DNA of 64,000 nt from Umezawaea tangerina (GCF_003002815.1 NZ_PVTF01000010.1:1-64000); one strand, 5' to 3'. Counted from the stretch's first letter, positions 43,216 to 55,573 are shown. Notes: generated from the letters alone by a model not told the origin. A program made the numbers and translations.

Positions 43216-44142
43216 GTGACCAGCATGTCCGACGTGGCACGCGCCGCCGGCGTGTCCGCCGCGACCGTGTCCCGTGCCCTGCGCGGCGAGCCGGGGGTGT
43301 CCGAGGCGACCAGGCGGTACGTCACCGAGGTCGCCAAGAGGATGAAGTACGCGATCGCCCGCGACGCCTCCAGCCTGGCGGGCGGCCGCCGGTTCGCCAT
43401 CGCGGTGCTGACCGGCGACGTCGGGCGGGGCGACCTGCTGGCGGGCGCCGAGGGCGCGCTGCGGCAGGCGGGGTTCGACGTGCTGCTCTACGTGCTCGGC
43501 GACGCAGGGTCGCGGACCGGGTTCTTCGAGGAGATGCCGCTGGGCCGCCGGGTGGACGGCGTGCTGGCCCTGTCGATCGTGCTCGCCGAGGCCGAGTCGG
43601 CCGCGCTGGCGACGCTGGACGTGCCGGTGGTGCGGGTCGACGACGGCGACCTGCGCAGCGCGTTGCGGATCGCGGTCGGGCACCTGATCGGGCTCGGTCA
43701 CCGCGACATCGCGCTGGTGCTGGCCGACGGCGTCGACGAGTCCTACGACGAGGTGCTGGTGGCCGAGGGCCTCGAGATCCGTCCGGAGTGGACCCTGTGG
43801 TCGTCCCCGACGGTGGTCGGCGGCGAGCAGGTCGCGGACGCGCTGCTGGACGGCGACCGGCTGCCCACCGCCGTGGTCAGCTCCAACGGCGAGGTCGCGC
43901 TCGGCGTGTTCATGCGGCTGCGGCGCGACGGCCGGGCCATCCCCGCCGACATCAGCCTGGTCAGCCTGGACGACCGGGACCTCACCCGCGCCGTCGGCAT
44001 CACGGCCATCGAGGGCGCGCAGCGCGAGGAGGGCGAACGGGCGGTGGCCGCGTTGCTCGGCAGCATCCGCGGGGATGGCGGATCATCGGTGCACGGGCTC
44101 TCCGCGCGGCTGGTCGTGCGGGACTCCACCGGCCCGGCATGA
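43216..44142 (+). CDS. LacI family transcriptional regulator
   Basis: The 308-residue regulator has the LacI headpiece SMSDVARAAGVSAATVSRAL and hinge, then a periplasmic-binding-like sensor with LPTAVVSSNGEVALGVFMRL. GTG 43216 is chosen because AGGGAGG ends five bases upstream and it puts the HTH at the right distance; GTG 43198 is possible. It is shorter than most LacI proteins. Position just before malQ suggests control of the glucan genes. Confidence 0.85.
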   Translation: MTSMSDVARAAGVSAATVSRALRGEPGVSEATRRYVTEVAKRMKYAIARDASSLAGGRRFAIAVLTGDVGRGDLLAGAEGALRQAGFDVLLYVLGDAGSRTGFFEEMPLGRRVDGVLALSIVLAEAESAALATLDVPVVRVDDGDLRSALRIAVGHLIGLGHRDIALVLADGVDESYDEVLVAEGLEIRPEWTLWSSPTVVGGEQVADALLDGDRLPTAVVSSNGEVALGVFMRLRRDGRAIPADISLVSLDDRDLTRAVGITAIEGAQREEGERAVAALLGSIRGDGGSSVHGLSARLVVRDSTGPA

Positions 44143-44268
44143 CGGACGGTGACCGCGCAGTGGATCACCCGTCCGGCCTGACACGACGCACTGAATTCCC
44201 TGCAACCTTCGGGTGACCAGGCCGTGCCGCCCTGGCATCCGCGGCGCCGATGAGAGAAAGCTGACCGC

Positions 44269-46164
44269 GTGGACGACGAGTTGGCCGCACTGGCCGAGGC
44301 GCACGGCGTGGCGACCCGGTACGAGGACTCCGGCCAGCGCATGGTGGACGTCGACCCGGCCGTCGTGGTGGCCGTGCTCGCCCAGCTGGACGTGGACGCC
44401 TCCACCCCCGAGGCGGTGCGCGCCGCGCTGGCCGCGGTGGCCGACGCCCCGGACACCCTGCCGCCCACGATCGTGGTCCGCGAGGGCCGCACCCTCGACC
44501 TCGGCCACCCGGCGACGGCGGTGCTGGAGGACGGCACCGAGGTCGACCTGCCCGCCGAGCTGCCGCTGGGCTACCACCGGGTCGGCGCCACGACCGTGGT
44601 CGTCGCCCCGGACCGGCTGCCCGCCGTGCCGCGGGCGTGGGGCTGGATGGTGCAGCTCTACGCGATGCGCTCCGAGGACTCGTGGGGGCTGGGCGACTAC
44701 GCCGACCTGGCCACCGTCGCCCGCCGGTCGGGCGCGGAGCTCGGCGCCGGGGTGCTGCTGGTCAACCCGGTCCAGGCGATCAGCCCGACGCACCCGGTGG
44801 AGCGCTCGCCGTACTCGCCGTCGAGCCGCCGCTACTGCAACCCCATCTACCTGCGGGTCACCGACACCGCGGCGTACGCCGCCGCCGACGGGAGCACCCG
44901 CGCCGAGGTCGCGGCGCTGCGCCCGGACAACGCCACCGAGCTGATCGACTACGACGCGGTGTGGACCGCCAAGGCCGCCGCGCTCGAACTGCTCTGGCCG
45001 CACCACCCCGACCCGGTCGACCTGGACGCCGACCCCGCGCTGCGCGACTTCGCCACGTTCTGCGCCCTCGCCGAGCGCAACGGCCCGGACTGGCGGAGCT
45101 GGCCCGAGGAGCTGCGCGACCCCACGACCGCGCGGGCCGACCCCGAGCGGATCGCCTTCCACGCCTGGCTCCAGCAGCTCTGCCGCGACCAGCTCGACCG
45201 GGCGCGGCTGGCCGCGCACGAGGCGGGCATGGCCGTCGGCGTCATCCACGACCTGCCGGTCGGCGTGCACCCCGGCGGCGCGGACACCTGGGCGCTGCGC
45301 GACACGTTCGCGCCGAACGTGACCGTGGGCGCCCCGCCGGACGCGTTCAACCAGCAGGGCCAGAACTGGAACCTGCCCCCGTGGCGGCCCGACCGGCTGG
45401 CCGCGCTCGGCTACGCGCCGTTCCGGGAGATGCTGCGCAGCGTGCTGCGGCACGCCGACGGCATCCGGGTCGACCACGTCGCCGGGCTGTGGCGGCTGTG
45501 GTGGATCCCACCGGGCGAGTCCGCCGACCGCGGCACCTACGTGCGCTACGACCCCGAGGCGATGCTCGGCGTGCTGGCGCTGGAGGCGCACCGCGCGGGA
45601 GCGGTCGTCGTGGGCGAGGACCTGGGCACGGTCGAGGACGAGGTCACCGAGACGCTGCACGACCGCGGCATGCTCAGCTCCGCGGTGCTGTGGTTCCAGC
45701 GCGACTACGACCTGCCGGGCCACCCGCTCGTGCCGCCGGAGAAGTGGACCGAGTCGGCCATGGCCAGCATCTCCACCCACGACCTGCCGACCGTGGCGGG
45801 CTTCCTCGCGGGGGAGCACGTCCGGATCCGGGCCGAACTGGGGTTGTTTGAGGGCTCCGTCGACGGGGAATACAGCGCTGCCGAGCTGGAACGCCACCAG
45901 CTCATCGAGCTGATGACCCAGGAAGGGGTCCCGACCGATGACCTCGTGGCCGCGTTCCACACCCTCCTGGCGAAGGCGCCGTCGGTGTTGCGCCTGACCT
46001 CACCCCAGGACGCGCTGGGCGAGGTACGGCAGCCGAACCTGCCGGGTACCGTCGACCAGTACCCCAACTGGCGGATACCGCTTCCGGTCACCCTGGAGCA
46101 GCTGTTCGCCGATCCGCACGTGCGCGCCGTCGTCGCCGCGCTCACCGGGGGACAGGGCCGGTGA
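44269..46164 (+). CDS. malQ: 4-alpha-glucanotransferase (amylomaltase, GH77)
   Basis: The 631-residue enzyme disproportionates malto-oligosaccharides by moving alpha-1,4-glucan chains. The GH77 catalytic parts are DGIRVDHVAGL (nucleophile Asp), VVGEDLGTV (acid Glu) and MASISTHDLPT (stabilising Asp), with a VERSPYSPSSRR segment in the glucan-binding area. GTG 44269 is the start. It feeds short maltodextrins to the GlgX, TreY and TreZ genes that follow. Confidence 0.93.
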   Translation: MDDELAALAEAHGVATRYEDSGQRMVDVDPAVVVAVLAQLDVDASTPEAVRAALAAVADAPDTLPPTIVVREGRTLDLGHPATAVLEDGTEVDLPAELPLGYHRVGATTVVVAPDRLPAVPRAWGWMVQLYAMRSEDSWGLGDYADLATVARRSGAELGAGVLLVNPVQAISPTHPVERSPYSPSSRRYCNPIYLRVTDTAAYAAADGSTRAEVAALRPDNATELIDYDAVWTAKAAALELLWPHHPDPVDLDADPALRDFATFCALAERNGPDWRSWPEELRDPTTARADPERIAFHAWLQQLCRDQLDRARLAAHEAGMAVGVIHDLPVGVHPGGADTWALRDTFAPNVTVGAPPDAFNQQGQNWNLPPWRPDRLAALGYAPFREMLRSVLRHADGIRVDHVAGLWRLWWIPPGESADRGTYVRYDPEAMLGVLALEAHRAGAVVVGEDLGTVEDEVTETLHDRGMLSSAVLWFQRDYDLPGHPLVPPEKWTESAMASISTHDLPTVAGFLAGEHVRIRAELGLFEGSVDGEYSAAELERHQLIELMTQEGVPTDDLVAAFHTLLAKAPSVLRLTSPQDALGEVRQPNLPGTVDQYPNWRIPLPVTLEQLFADPHVRAVVAALTGGQGR

Positions 46165-46267
46165 CCGGCCGAAACACGCGCGTTACCGCGGGTCAGGCGC
46201 CCGCGGAGTATCGTCGAGACGTCACCCGAGGAGCGTTCCGCCCAATGGTTGGAGGTGGCATTCCCCA

Positions 46268-46606
46268 GTGAACACCGAGGTTGTAACCCGGACGGGTACT
46301 TTGCCCGGAGATCTGGTCACCGCCGTGCACACCACGGAGGCGCTGGAGATCGCCGTCGAGCAGGTGCTCGCCGCCGTTCGCCCGGCCGTGCTGACCGATC
46401 CCCTGTCCGGGGCGCTGCGCGCCGAGGAGTCGCTGCGCACGGCGCTGAGCGGTGCCGACCACGGCACCGGCGGGGCGTTGGGGCAGGCGATGGCCTGCGC
46501 GGAAGCCGCCTGCGAACACCTGCGGTACTGCGAACTCCAGGAGGCCCGACTCCTCCTGGTAGCCGCGCGAGGCCAACTGGTCCGCGCGCACGCCCAGCGG
46601 TCCTGA
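46268..46606 (+). CDS. small conserved hypothetical protein in the glucan cluster
   Basis: A 112-residue, mostly helical protein (TEALEIAVEQVLAAVRPAVL; ACAEAACEHLRYCELQEARL) with no membrane segment or recognised domain. GTG 46268 follows GGAGGTGG. Its three Cys lie in the AMACAEAACEHLRYCE segment. It lies between malQ and glgX on the same strand, so a role with the glucan genes is possible but unproven. Confidence 0.65.
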   Translation: MNTEVVTRTGTLPGDLVTAVHTTEALEIAVEQVLAAVRPAVLTDPLSGALRAEESLRTALSGADHGTGGALGQAMACAEAACEHLRYCELQEARLLLVAARGQLVRAHAQRS

Positions 46607-46712
46607 GCCGACTCGGGTAGATCGAACCCCACCAAGACCGCCACGCTCCCGGCCCTCCCCACGTCGAGCCACTCGACCGGGGCGGACCGGGTTGCCTGCT
46701 GAGGAGATCTAG

Positions 46713-48832
<2,120 letters not shown>

Positions 48833-48836
<4 letters not shown>

Positions 48837-51040
48837 CCGAGCCGCTCGCCCCGTCGTCGACCTACCGGCTCCAGCTGAGGCCGGGCTTCACCTTCGCCGA
48901 CGCCGCCGAGGTGGTGGACTACCTCGCGCGGCTCGGCGTCGGCGCCCTCTACGCGTCGCCGATCCTGGACGCCGCACCGGGTTCCACGCACGGCTACGAC
49001 GTCGTGGACCCGACCCGCGCCCGCCCCGAGCTGGGTGGTGAGGAGGGCAGGCTCGCGCTGTCGGAGAAGGTCTCCGCCGCCGGGCTCGGCTTCGTGCTCG
49101 ACATCGTGCCCAACCACATGTCGGTCGCCGTCCCGGAGACCGACCCGTGGTGGTGGGATGTGCTGAAGAACGGCCAGGAGTCCCGCTACGCCAAGTACTT
49201 CGACATCGACTGGGCCGCGGGCCCGGTGCTGGTACCGATCCTGGGCGACGAGGGCGAACCGGTCGTCGACGGCGACGTCGTGACCTACTACGACCACCGG
49301 CTCCCGGTGTCCGACCACTACCGCCTGGTGCACTGGCGGGTGGCGAACGAGGAGCTGAACTACCGGCGGTTCTTCGACATCACCACGCTCGCGGCGGTCC
49401 GCGTCGAGGACCCCGAGGTCTTCGACGCGACGCACGACGAGGTGCTGCGCTGGGTCGCGGCCGGCCAGGTGACCGGCCTGCGGGTCGACCACCCGGACGG
49501 CCTGGCCGACCCCGGCGGCTACTTCCGCAGGCTCAAGGAGCGCTCCGGCGTGTGGATCGTCGCCGAGAAGATCCTCGGCGTCGGCGAGCCGCTGCCGACC
49601 AGCTGGCCCGTCGAGGGCACCACCGGGTACGACGCGCTGCGCGAGGTCTGCGGGGTGTTCGTCGACCCGCGGGCCGAGGAGCGGTTCACCGCGCTGGCCG
49701 CGGAACTGGGCCAGGACACGGACTTCGAGGCCGTCGAGCACACCTGCCGCACGCTGGTGACCGACTCGATCCTGCGCGCCGAGGTGCGCCGGATCGGGGC
49801 GCTCGTGCGCGACGCGGAGCCCGCCGCCGCCGAGGCCGCCGTGGCCGGGGTGATGGTGAACTTCCCCGTCTACCGCTCCTACCTGCCCGAGGGCGAGGCG
49901 TCGTGGGCGACCGCGGTGTCGCGCGTGAAGGGCGCGGAGGTGCTGGACGAGCAGGTCCGCGCCGAGCCGCACGGCGAGCTGGCGACGAGGATCCAGCAGA
50001 CCTCCGGCATGGTCGTGGCCAAGGGCACCGAGGACACCGCGTTCTACCGGTACACCAGGTTCGTGGCGCTCAACGAGGTCGGCGGCGCCCCGGACCGCTT
50101 CGGCGTGCCCGTCGAGGAGTTCCACACCCTCGCGGCACAACGGGACTCGGCGCTGCCGGAGTCCATGACGACGTTGTCCACGCACGACACCAAGCGCTCC
50201 GAGGACGTGCGGGCCAGGCTGGCCGTGCTGTCCGAGCTGCCCGACGAGTTCGCCGACCTGGCGCGCGGGTGGACCGCGCGGCACGGCATCGACGAGCCGT
50301 CGCTGAACATGCTGGCGTGGCAGACGATCGTGGGCGCCTGGCCGATCGGGCCCGACCGGCTGCGCGACTACCTGGACAAGGCGGCCAAGGAGTCCAAGGT
50401 CCGCACCACGTGGGTCGACCACGACGAGGAGTTCGAGAAGGCCGTCGCGGCCTGGCCCGAGCAGGTGCTCGGCGACCCGGTGACGCGCGGCGAGATCGAG
50501 TCCTTCGTGGAGCGGATCCGCCTGGCGGGCTGGTCGAACGCGCTGGGGCAGAAGCTCTTGCAGCTCACCGCTCCCGGCGTGCCCGACGTGTACCAGGGCA
50601 CCGAGCTGTGGGACCTGTCGCTGGTGGACCCGGACAACCGGCGGCCGGTCGACTACGCGGTCCGCCGCGAGCTGCTCGACCGGATCGAGAACTGGTGGCT
50701 GCCCGAGGTCGACGACTCCGGCGCGGCCAAGCTCCTCGTGGTGCAACGGGCCCTGCGGTTGCGCAAGGCCCAGCCCGAGCTGTTCCACGGCTACCGCCCG
50801 CTGCCCGCGGAGGGCGTCGCGGCCGAGCACGTGGTGGCCTACAACCGTTCCCCCGACCTCGCGGTCGTGGCGACCCGGCTCCCGGTGGGCCTCGCGGCGG
50901 CGGGCGGGTGGCGCGACACGGTGCTGCCGCTGCCTCCCGGCGAGTGGACCGACGTGATCACCGGGCAGCTCGCCACGCCGCGGCTGGCCGACGTGCTCGG
51001 CCGGTACCCGGTCGCGCTGCTCGTGCGGGAGGGCTCGTGA
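48833..51040 (+). CDS. treY: malto-oligosyltrehalose synthase TreY
   Basis: The 735-residue GH13 intramolecular transglucosylase turns the reducing-end alpha-1,4 bond of maltodextrins into alpha,alpha-1,1. Family parts are STYRLQLRPGFTFADAAEVV, FVLDIVPNHM, TGLRVDHPDGLADPGGYF (nucleophile Asp) and WIVAEKILG (Glu), with a late TTLSTHDTKRSED. Four-base overlaps with glgX and treZ show translational coupling. Confidence 0.94.
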
Positions 51041-52797
51041 GCTTCACCGTGTGGGCGCCCAAGGCGCAGGCCGTCCGCGTGCGCGTGGACGGCACCGACC
51101 AGGCCATGACGGCGGGCACGGGTGGTTGGTGGTCCGCCGACGTCGACGGCACCGACTACGCGTTCCTGCTGGACGACTCCGACGACGCGCTGCCCGACCC
51201 GCGCTCGCTGTGGCAGCCCGAAGGGGTGCACGGCCCGTCGCGCCGGTACGACCACGGCGCGTTCCGGTGGACCGACGGCGACTGGACCGGACGGCAGTTG
51301 GCGGGCGGGGTGGTCTACGAGCTGCACATCGGCACGTTCACCCCCGAGGGCACGCTGGACTCGGCCATCGCCAAGCTCGACCACCTGGTGGACCTCGGCA
51401 TCACGCTGGTCGAGGTGCTGCCGGTGAACTCCTTCGACGGCACCGACGGCTGGGGCTACGACGGCGTCCTGTGGGGCGCGGTGCACGAGCCCTACGGCGG
51501 GCCGGACGCCTTCAAGCGGTTCGTCGACGCCTGCCACGCCAGGGGTCTCGGCGTGCTGCTCGACGTGGTCTACAACCACCTCGGGCCCTCCGGCGCGTAC
51601 CTCGACCGGTTCGCGCCGTACTTCGCGGGCCGCAACGACTGGGGTCCCGGCCTCAACCTCGACGGGCCCGAGTCCGACGAGGTGCGCCGGTACGTCGTCG
51701 ACAACGCCCTGGGCTGGCTGCGCGACTTCCACGTCGACGGCCTGCGCCTGGACGCCGTGCACGCCCTGCTCGACCGGCGGGCGACGCACCTGCTGGAGCA
51801 GCTGGCCGTGGAGGTCGACGCCCTGTCGGCGGGTCTCGGACGGCCGCTCACGCTCATCGCCGAGTCCGACCTCAACGACGCGCGGCTCGTCACGGCGCGC
51901 GAGGGCGGCGGGTACGGCCTGCAGGCGCAGTGGTCCGACGACCTGCACCACTGCCTGCACGTGGCCCTGACCGGGGAGACGCACGGCTACTACGCGGACT
52001 TCGCCGAACCCGGTGCGCTCGCGCGGACGCTGACCGACGTGTTCTTCCACGCGGGCACGTGGTCGTCGTTCCGCGGCCGCACGCACGGCCGTCCGGTCGA
52101 CACCCGCGTGCTGCCCGGCTACCGGTTCCTGGCCTACCTGCAGAACCACGACCAGATCGGCAACCGCGCCACCGGCGACCGGATGTCGGCGACGGTGTCG
52201 CCCGGCCTGCTCGCCTGCGGGGCGGCGATCGTGTTCTGCTCCCCCTACACCCCGATGATCTTCATGGGGGAGGAGTGGGCGGCGAGCACGCCGTGGCAGT
52301 TCTTCGCGTCGTTCCCCGACCAGGAGCTGGCCGACGCCGTCCGCACCGGGCGGCGCCGGGAGTTCGGCGCGCACGGCTGGGGCGAGGCGGAGGTGCCGGA
52401 CCCGATGGACCCGGCCACCGCGCGGCGCTCGAAGCTGGACTGGGCGGAGAGCGACGAACCGGCCCACCGGGAGGTGCTCGACCTGTACCGGTCGCTGATC
52501 GCCCTGCGCCGCGACCACCCCGAGCTGGCCGACCCCCGACTGGCCGACCTCGCCGTCGAGCAGCTCGGCACCGTGCTGGTGATGCGGCGCGGCGACCTGC
52601 GGCTGGTGTGCAACCTGGGGGCCACGGCGGTCACCCAGTCACTGGACTCGGCGGGTGGCTCGGTGCTGCTGGCCTCCGGGGACGTCGCCCTGGCCGGGCA
52701 GACCGTCCGGCTGTCCGCGGAGTCGTTCGCGATCGTTCAGACCGCGGGCTCGTCGTCGAGCCAACCCACGTCCGCGAGCCTCTCCGCCAACAGCTGA
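51037..52797 (+). CDS. treZ: malto-oligosyltrehalose trehalohydrolase TreZ
   Basis: The 586-residue GH13 enzyme releases trehalose from the TreY product. Visible are a N-terminal SFTVWAPKAQAVRVRV domain, VVYELHIGTFTPEGTLDSAI, GLRLDAVHALLD (nucleophile), LIAESDLND (acid Glu) and YLQNHDQIGNR. GTG 51037 overlaps the treY stop. The last ~18 residues (Ser-rich) extend past the usual end and are antisense to the ANTAR gene's 3' end. Confidence 0.93.
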   Translation: MSFTVWAPKAQAVRVRVDGTDQAMTAGTGGWWSADVDGTDYAFLLDDSDDALPDPRSLWQPEGVHGPSRRYDHGAFRWTDGDWTGRQLAGGVVYELHIGTFTPEGTLDSAIAKLDHLVDLGITLVEVLPVNSFDGTDGWGYDGVLWGAVHEPYGGPDAFKRFVDACHARGLGVLLDVVYNHLGPSGAYLDRFAPYFAGRNDWGPGLNLDGPESDEVRRYVVDNALGWLRDFHVDGLRLDAVHALLDRRATHLLEQLAVEVDALSAGLGRPLTLIAESDLNDARLVTAREGGGYGLQAQWSDDLHHCLHVALTGETHGYYADFAEPGALARTLTDVFFHAGTWSSFRGRTHGRPVDTRVLPGYRFLAYLQNHDQIGNRATGDRMSATVSPGLLACGAAIVFCSPYTPMIFMGEEWAASTPWQFFASFPDQELADAVRTGRRREFGAHGWGEAEVPDPMDPATARRSKLDWAESDEPAHREVLDLYRSLIALRRDHPELADPRLADLAVEQLGTVLVMRRGDLRLVCNLGATAVTQSLDSAGGSVLLASGDVALAGQTVRLSAESFAIVQTAGSSSSQPTSASLSANS

Positions 52798-53237
52798 CCG
52801 GCCAGCGTCAGCTCGTCGGCCAGCTGTCTTCGCACGTCGGCCGGCGCACCGTCCACCCGGTGCGCCGCCTCGTGCGCGGCCACGAGCTGCCGCGCCGCCT
52901 CGACCACGTCGACACCGGGCCACTGCACCTCCTCGGCCCGCTCGTGCGGTTCGACGGGCAGGTGCACGGACCGGACGGCCTGGCGCGGTCCCAGCTCGCC
53001 CGCCAGGTCGACGAGCTTCACCGCGATCGAGTGCAGCTTGACGTTGTGGTGCTGCGACATCCGGACGAGCAGCTGGAAGCCCTGCTGCGGGGTGAGGCCC
53101 TGGACGGCCGCGATCAGGCCGGTGGCCTGCCCGATCACCGTGCGGGTCTGCAGCGCCTTGCGCAGGCCTGCGACCTCGGCCTCGAGGCCTGCGATCCGCA
53201 CGCTCACCGGATCACCTTGGCCGTTCTCCCCGACCAC
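52737..53237 (-). CDS. ANTAR domain protein
   Basis: The 166-residue protein has an ANTAR RNA-binding unit around ALQTRTVIGQATGLIAAVQG and LTPQQGFQLLVRMSQ then HHNVKLHSIAVKLVDLA. ANTAR proteins act by antitermination at paired hairpins. No GAF sensor is present; instead a short coiled segment (LEAEVAGLRKAL) precedes it and ~70 residues follow. GTG 53237 follows AGAGGAG. The 3' end overlaps treZ by 61 bases convergently. Confidence 0.8.
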   Translation of the reverse strand: MVGENGQGDPVSVRIAGLEAEVAGLRKALQTRTVIGQATGLIAAVQGLTPQQGFQLLVRMSQHHNVKLHSIAVKLVDLAGELGPRQAVRSVHLPVEPHERAEEVQWPGVDVVEAARQLVAAHEAAHRVDGAPADVRRQLADELTLAGQLLAERLADVGWLDDEPAV

Positions 53238-53506
53238 GGTCGGGCTCCTCTCGCACGTCGGGACACGGAGCCATGCGTGCCAGACGCGGGAGACGGGCAG
53301 CGGCAAGCCAGCAAGCCCACCGCGCGACGTCGGCACTGTGCCGTCGCCCGTCGCTGACACGGGTGCCCTCCGGAGAGGACACCCGATGGCTTGCGGCTGG
53401 CTTTTCAACCGCTAACGATCACCGTAGTACACCGGCGCCCCGATGTTTCGCCCCGGTCGCCACGGGTACTCACCGCACGGACCTACCGCCTACCGAGAGG
53501 ACCGTC

Positions 53507-53680
53507 ATGGGTGCCGACGACAAGATCAGCAACAAGGCCGAGGAGCTCAAGGGCCGGGCCAAGGAAGCTGTCGGCGACGCCACTGACAACGAGCAGTGGC
53601 AGGCCGAGGGCAGGGCCGAGCGCGCCAAGGGCTCCCTCAAGCAGGCGGGCGAGAAGGTCAAGGACGCTTTCAAGAGCTGA
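53507..53680 (+). CDS. CsbD-like stress protein
   Basis: The 57-residue hydrophilic protein MGADDKISNKAEELKGRAKE... has alternating KAEE/GKAKE helices ending KQAGEKVKDAFKS. CsbD-like proteins accumulate under general stress; the molecular role is unknown. ATG 53507 follows GAGAGGAC. Confidence 0.86.
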   Translation: MGADDKISNKAEELKGRAKEAVGDATDNEQWQAEGRAERAKGSLKQAGEKVKDAFKS

Positions 53681-53696
53681 CCCCGCCAGAACGCCG

Positions 53697-53729
53697 AGAG
53701 CCGCCGGTCCGCAGGGGACCGGCGGCTCT
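53697..53729 (+). terminator. terminator after the CsbD gene
   Basis: A perfect 14-bp stem (arms 53697-53710 and 53716-53729) with a five-base loop, 16 bases after the stop codon; no T-run. Confidence 0.75.
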
Positions 53730-54040
53730 TCGCCGTGCGCGTCGTGGGGGGCGCTCGTCGACCGAACCGACCCCGGACATGGGACGACCCCCGGACCTGT
53801 GTCCCGCACGAGGTGCGGGCCGAGCTGGACTGGGGCTCGGGGTACCGGGGGTCGGGTGCCTGCCTGGAACTCGCCAGGCCGCGCCGGAAAGGGTCCCTAA
53901 CGGGCGGTCCTAGCGGACGGACACCTCACGAAAAGTCCTATAGCTACACAACTTCGGACCACCTCCTTCCTCGTGTACCGCCAAACTATGCCGAGATCGG
54001 AAACCCGGCAACGTATATGTCCCAGGTCACATCCGACGCC
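53730..54040. other. gene-free stretch, 311 bases
   Basis: No convincing frame, RNA gene or repeat was seen. The last ~120 bases (53930-54025) are relatively A/T-rich, possibly the end of an earlier gene or regulatory leader of unknown use. Confidence 0.4.
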
Positions 54041-54871
54041 TCAGGCGTAGTCCGTCGACCTGCTGGTCGCGGCCCACCGGGTGGCTTCGGCGGCCCGCAG
54101 GACGGACGACTCCTCGGCGATCCGCAGCGCGTCCGACCCCAGCAGCAGCCGCAGCGGGGGCTCGTCCAGCTCGACGAGCCCGATGAGCACCCGCGCGGCC
54201 CGGACCGGGTCGCCCGCCTGCTTCCCGTCGGCCTCCCGGCGGAACCGGTGCAACGCCCCCACGGTCCGCTCGTAGTCCTCGCCGACGGGGGAGACCGCCA
54301 TCGACGACCCGCCCCAGTCCGTCCGGAACGTGCCGGGCTCGACGATCGTGACCTTGATCCCCAGCGGCGCCACCTCGTTGTGCAGCACCTCCGAGAACCC
54401 CTCCACGGCGTACTTGGCCGCCTGGTAGGCGCCCATCCCCGGCGTGCCGCCGACCCGGCCGCCGATCGAGGAGAACTGCAGGAAGTGCCCCGACCGCCTG
54501 CGGCGCAGCACCGGGAGCGCGGCCCTCGTCACGTTCACCACCCCGAACAGGTTCGTCTCGACCTGCGCCCGGAAGTCGTCCTCCGCCATCTCCTCGATCG
54601 GCGCCGAGTTCGCGTACCCCGCGTTGTTCGCCACCACGTCCACCGTCCCGAACGCGTCGACGGCCACGGCGACCGCCGCCTCGGCCGCCCGCGCGTCGGT
54701 GACGTCGAGCCCGACGGCGCGCACGCGGTCGCCGTACTGCGCCACGAGCCCGTCCAGCTGCTCCGGCCGTCGAGCCGTGGCGACCACGTGGTCGCCGTTC
54801 TCGAGCGCCGCCACCGCGAGCGCCCGGCCGAGCCCGCGCGAGCTGCCGGTGATGAGCCAGGTCCTGGTCAT
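54041..54871 (-). CDS. short-chain dehydrogenase/reductase
   Basis: The 276-residue SDR has WLITGSSRGLGRALA (cofactor TGxxxGxG), VDVVANNAGYANS, FSSIGGRVGG (Ser) and GAYQAAKYAVEGF (catalytic YxxxK). ATG 54871 is preferred; GTG 54877 is possible. It is divergent from a TetR gene, with two operators between. Confidence 0.87.
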   Translation of the reverse strand: MTRTWLITGSSRGLGRALAVAALENGDHVVATARRPEQLDGLVAQYGDRVRAVGLDVTDARAAEAAVAVAVDAFGTVDVVANNAGYANSAPIEEMAEDDFRAQVETNLFGVVNVTRAALPVLRRRRSGHFLQFSSIGGRVGGTPGMGAYQAAKYAVEGFSEVLHNEVAPLGIKVTIVEPGTFRTDWGGSSMAVSPVGEDYERTVGALHRFRREADGKQAGDPVRAARVLIGLVELDEPPLRLLLGSDALRIAEESSVLRAAEATRWAATSRSTDYA

Positions 54872-54882
54872 GTCCACCTTCT

Positions 54883-54898
54883 AACCGACTGGTTGGTT
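54883..54898. promoter_or_regulatory. TetR-type operator 1
   Basis: AACCGAC-TG-GTTGGTT, arms matching at six of seven positions, just upstream of the SDR start. Same spacing as operator 2. Confidence 0.6.
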
Positions 54899-54930
54899 AT
54901 TTCCAGGGAACGCCGCTTGCGTGCGTCTGT

Positions 54931-54948
54931 CAACCGACTGTTTGGTTG
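54931..54948. promoter_or_regulatory. TetR-type operator 2
   Basis: CAACCGAC-TG-TTTGGTTG, a related inverted repeat 14 bases before the TetR start. Two sites in the 90-base divergent region suggest that TetR represses both genes. Confidence 0.6.
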
Positions 54949-54961
54949 CTAAGCTCACAGC

Positions 54962-55519
54962 GTGATCCGAGACGCCGAGCGCACCAGGCGACGCCTGCTC
55001 GAAGCCGCCACCGCGGAGTTCGCCGAGCTGGGCATCGCGGGCGCCCGCGTCAACCGCATCGCCGAGGTCGCGGGCTGCAACAAGGCCATGCTGTACGCCT
55101 ACTACGGCAGCAAGGACCAGCTGTTCGACGCCGTCTTCACCACCCACGTAGGCGACTTCCTCGACCGGGTCCGGTTCGACGCGGCGGACCTCCCCGGCTA
55201 CGCGGGCAGGCTCTTCGACTACTTCGAGGCCAACCCCGCGGCCCAGCGCCTCGCGGTCTGGTACCGGCTGGAACGCCCCACCAGCTCACGCCTGGACGCC
55301 GTCGTCGAGGTCAACCGGGTCCGCCTGGACGAGCTCGCCCGCGCCCAGTCCGACGGCCTGCTCCCGGCCCACTACACCCCGGCCGCCCTGCTCGCCCTCG
55401 TCCAGTCGATCAGCACCGCCTGGTCGTCGATGAACCCCGAGTACGACCTCGTCGCCCCGCCCGACGTCGAGCGGCGCCGCGCCGCCGTGGTCGACGCGGT
55501 CCGCCGGTTGACCGCGTAG
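54962..55519 (+). CDS. TetR family regulator
   Basis: The 185-residue repressor has the N-terminal HTH ARVNRIAEVAGCNKAMLYAYYG (split as ARVNRIAEVAGCNK and AMLYAYYGSKDQLF) and a C-terminal ligand domain with PAAQRLAVWYRLERP. GTG 54962 is the start. It faces the SDR gene and probably controls it. Confidence 0.86.
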   Translation: MIRDAERTRRRLLEAATAEFAELGIAGARVNRIAEVAGCNKAMLYAYYGSKDQLFDAVFTTHVGDFLDRVRFDAADLPGYAGRLFDYFEANPAAQRLAVWYRLERPTSSRLDAVVEVNRVRLDELARAQSDGLLPAHYTPAALLALVQSISTAWSSMNPEYDLVAPPDVERRRAAVVDAVRRLTA

Positions 55520-55573
55520 GTCGCGAGGCAGGCGCGCAAGGCTCGCGGACCTGTCACACCTGACGGGGCCCGA

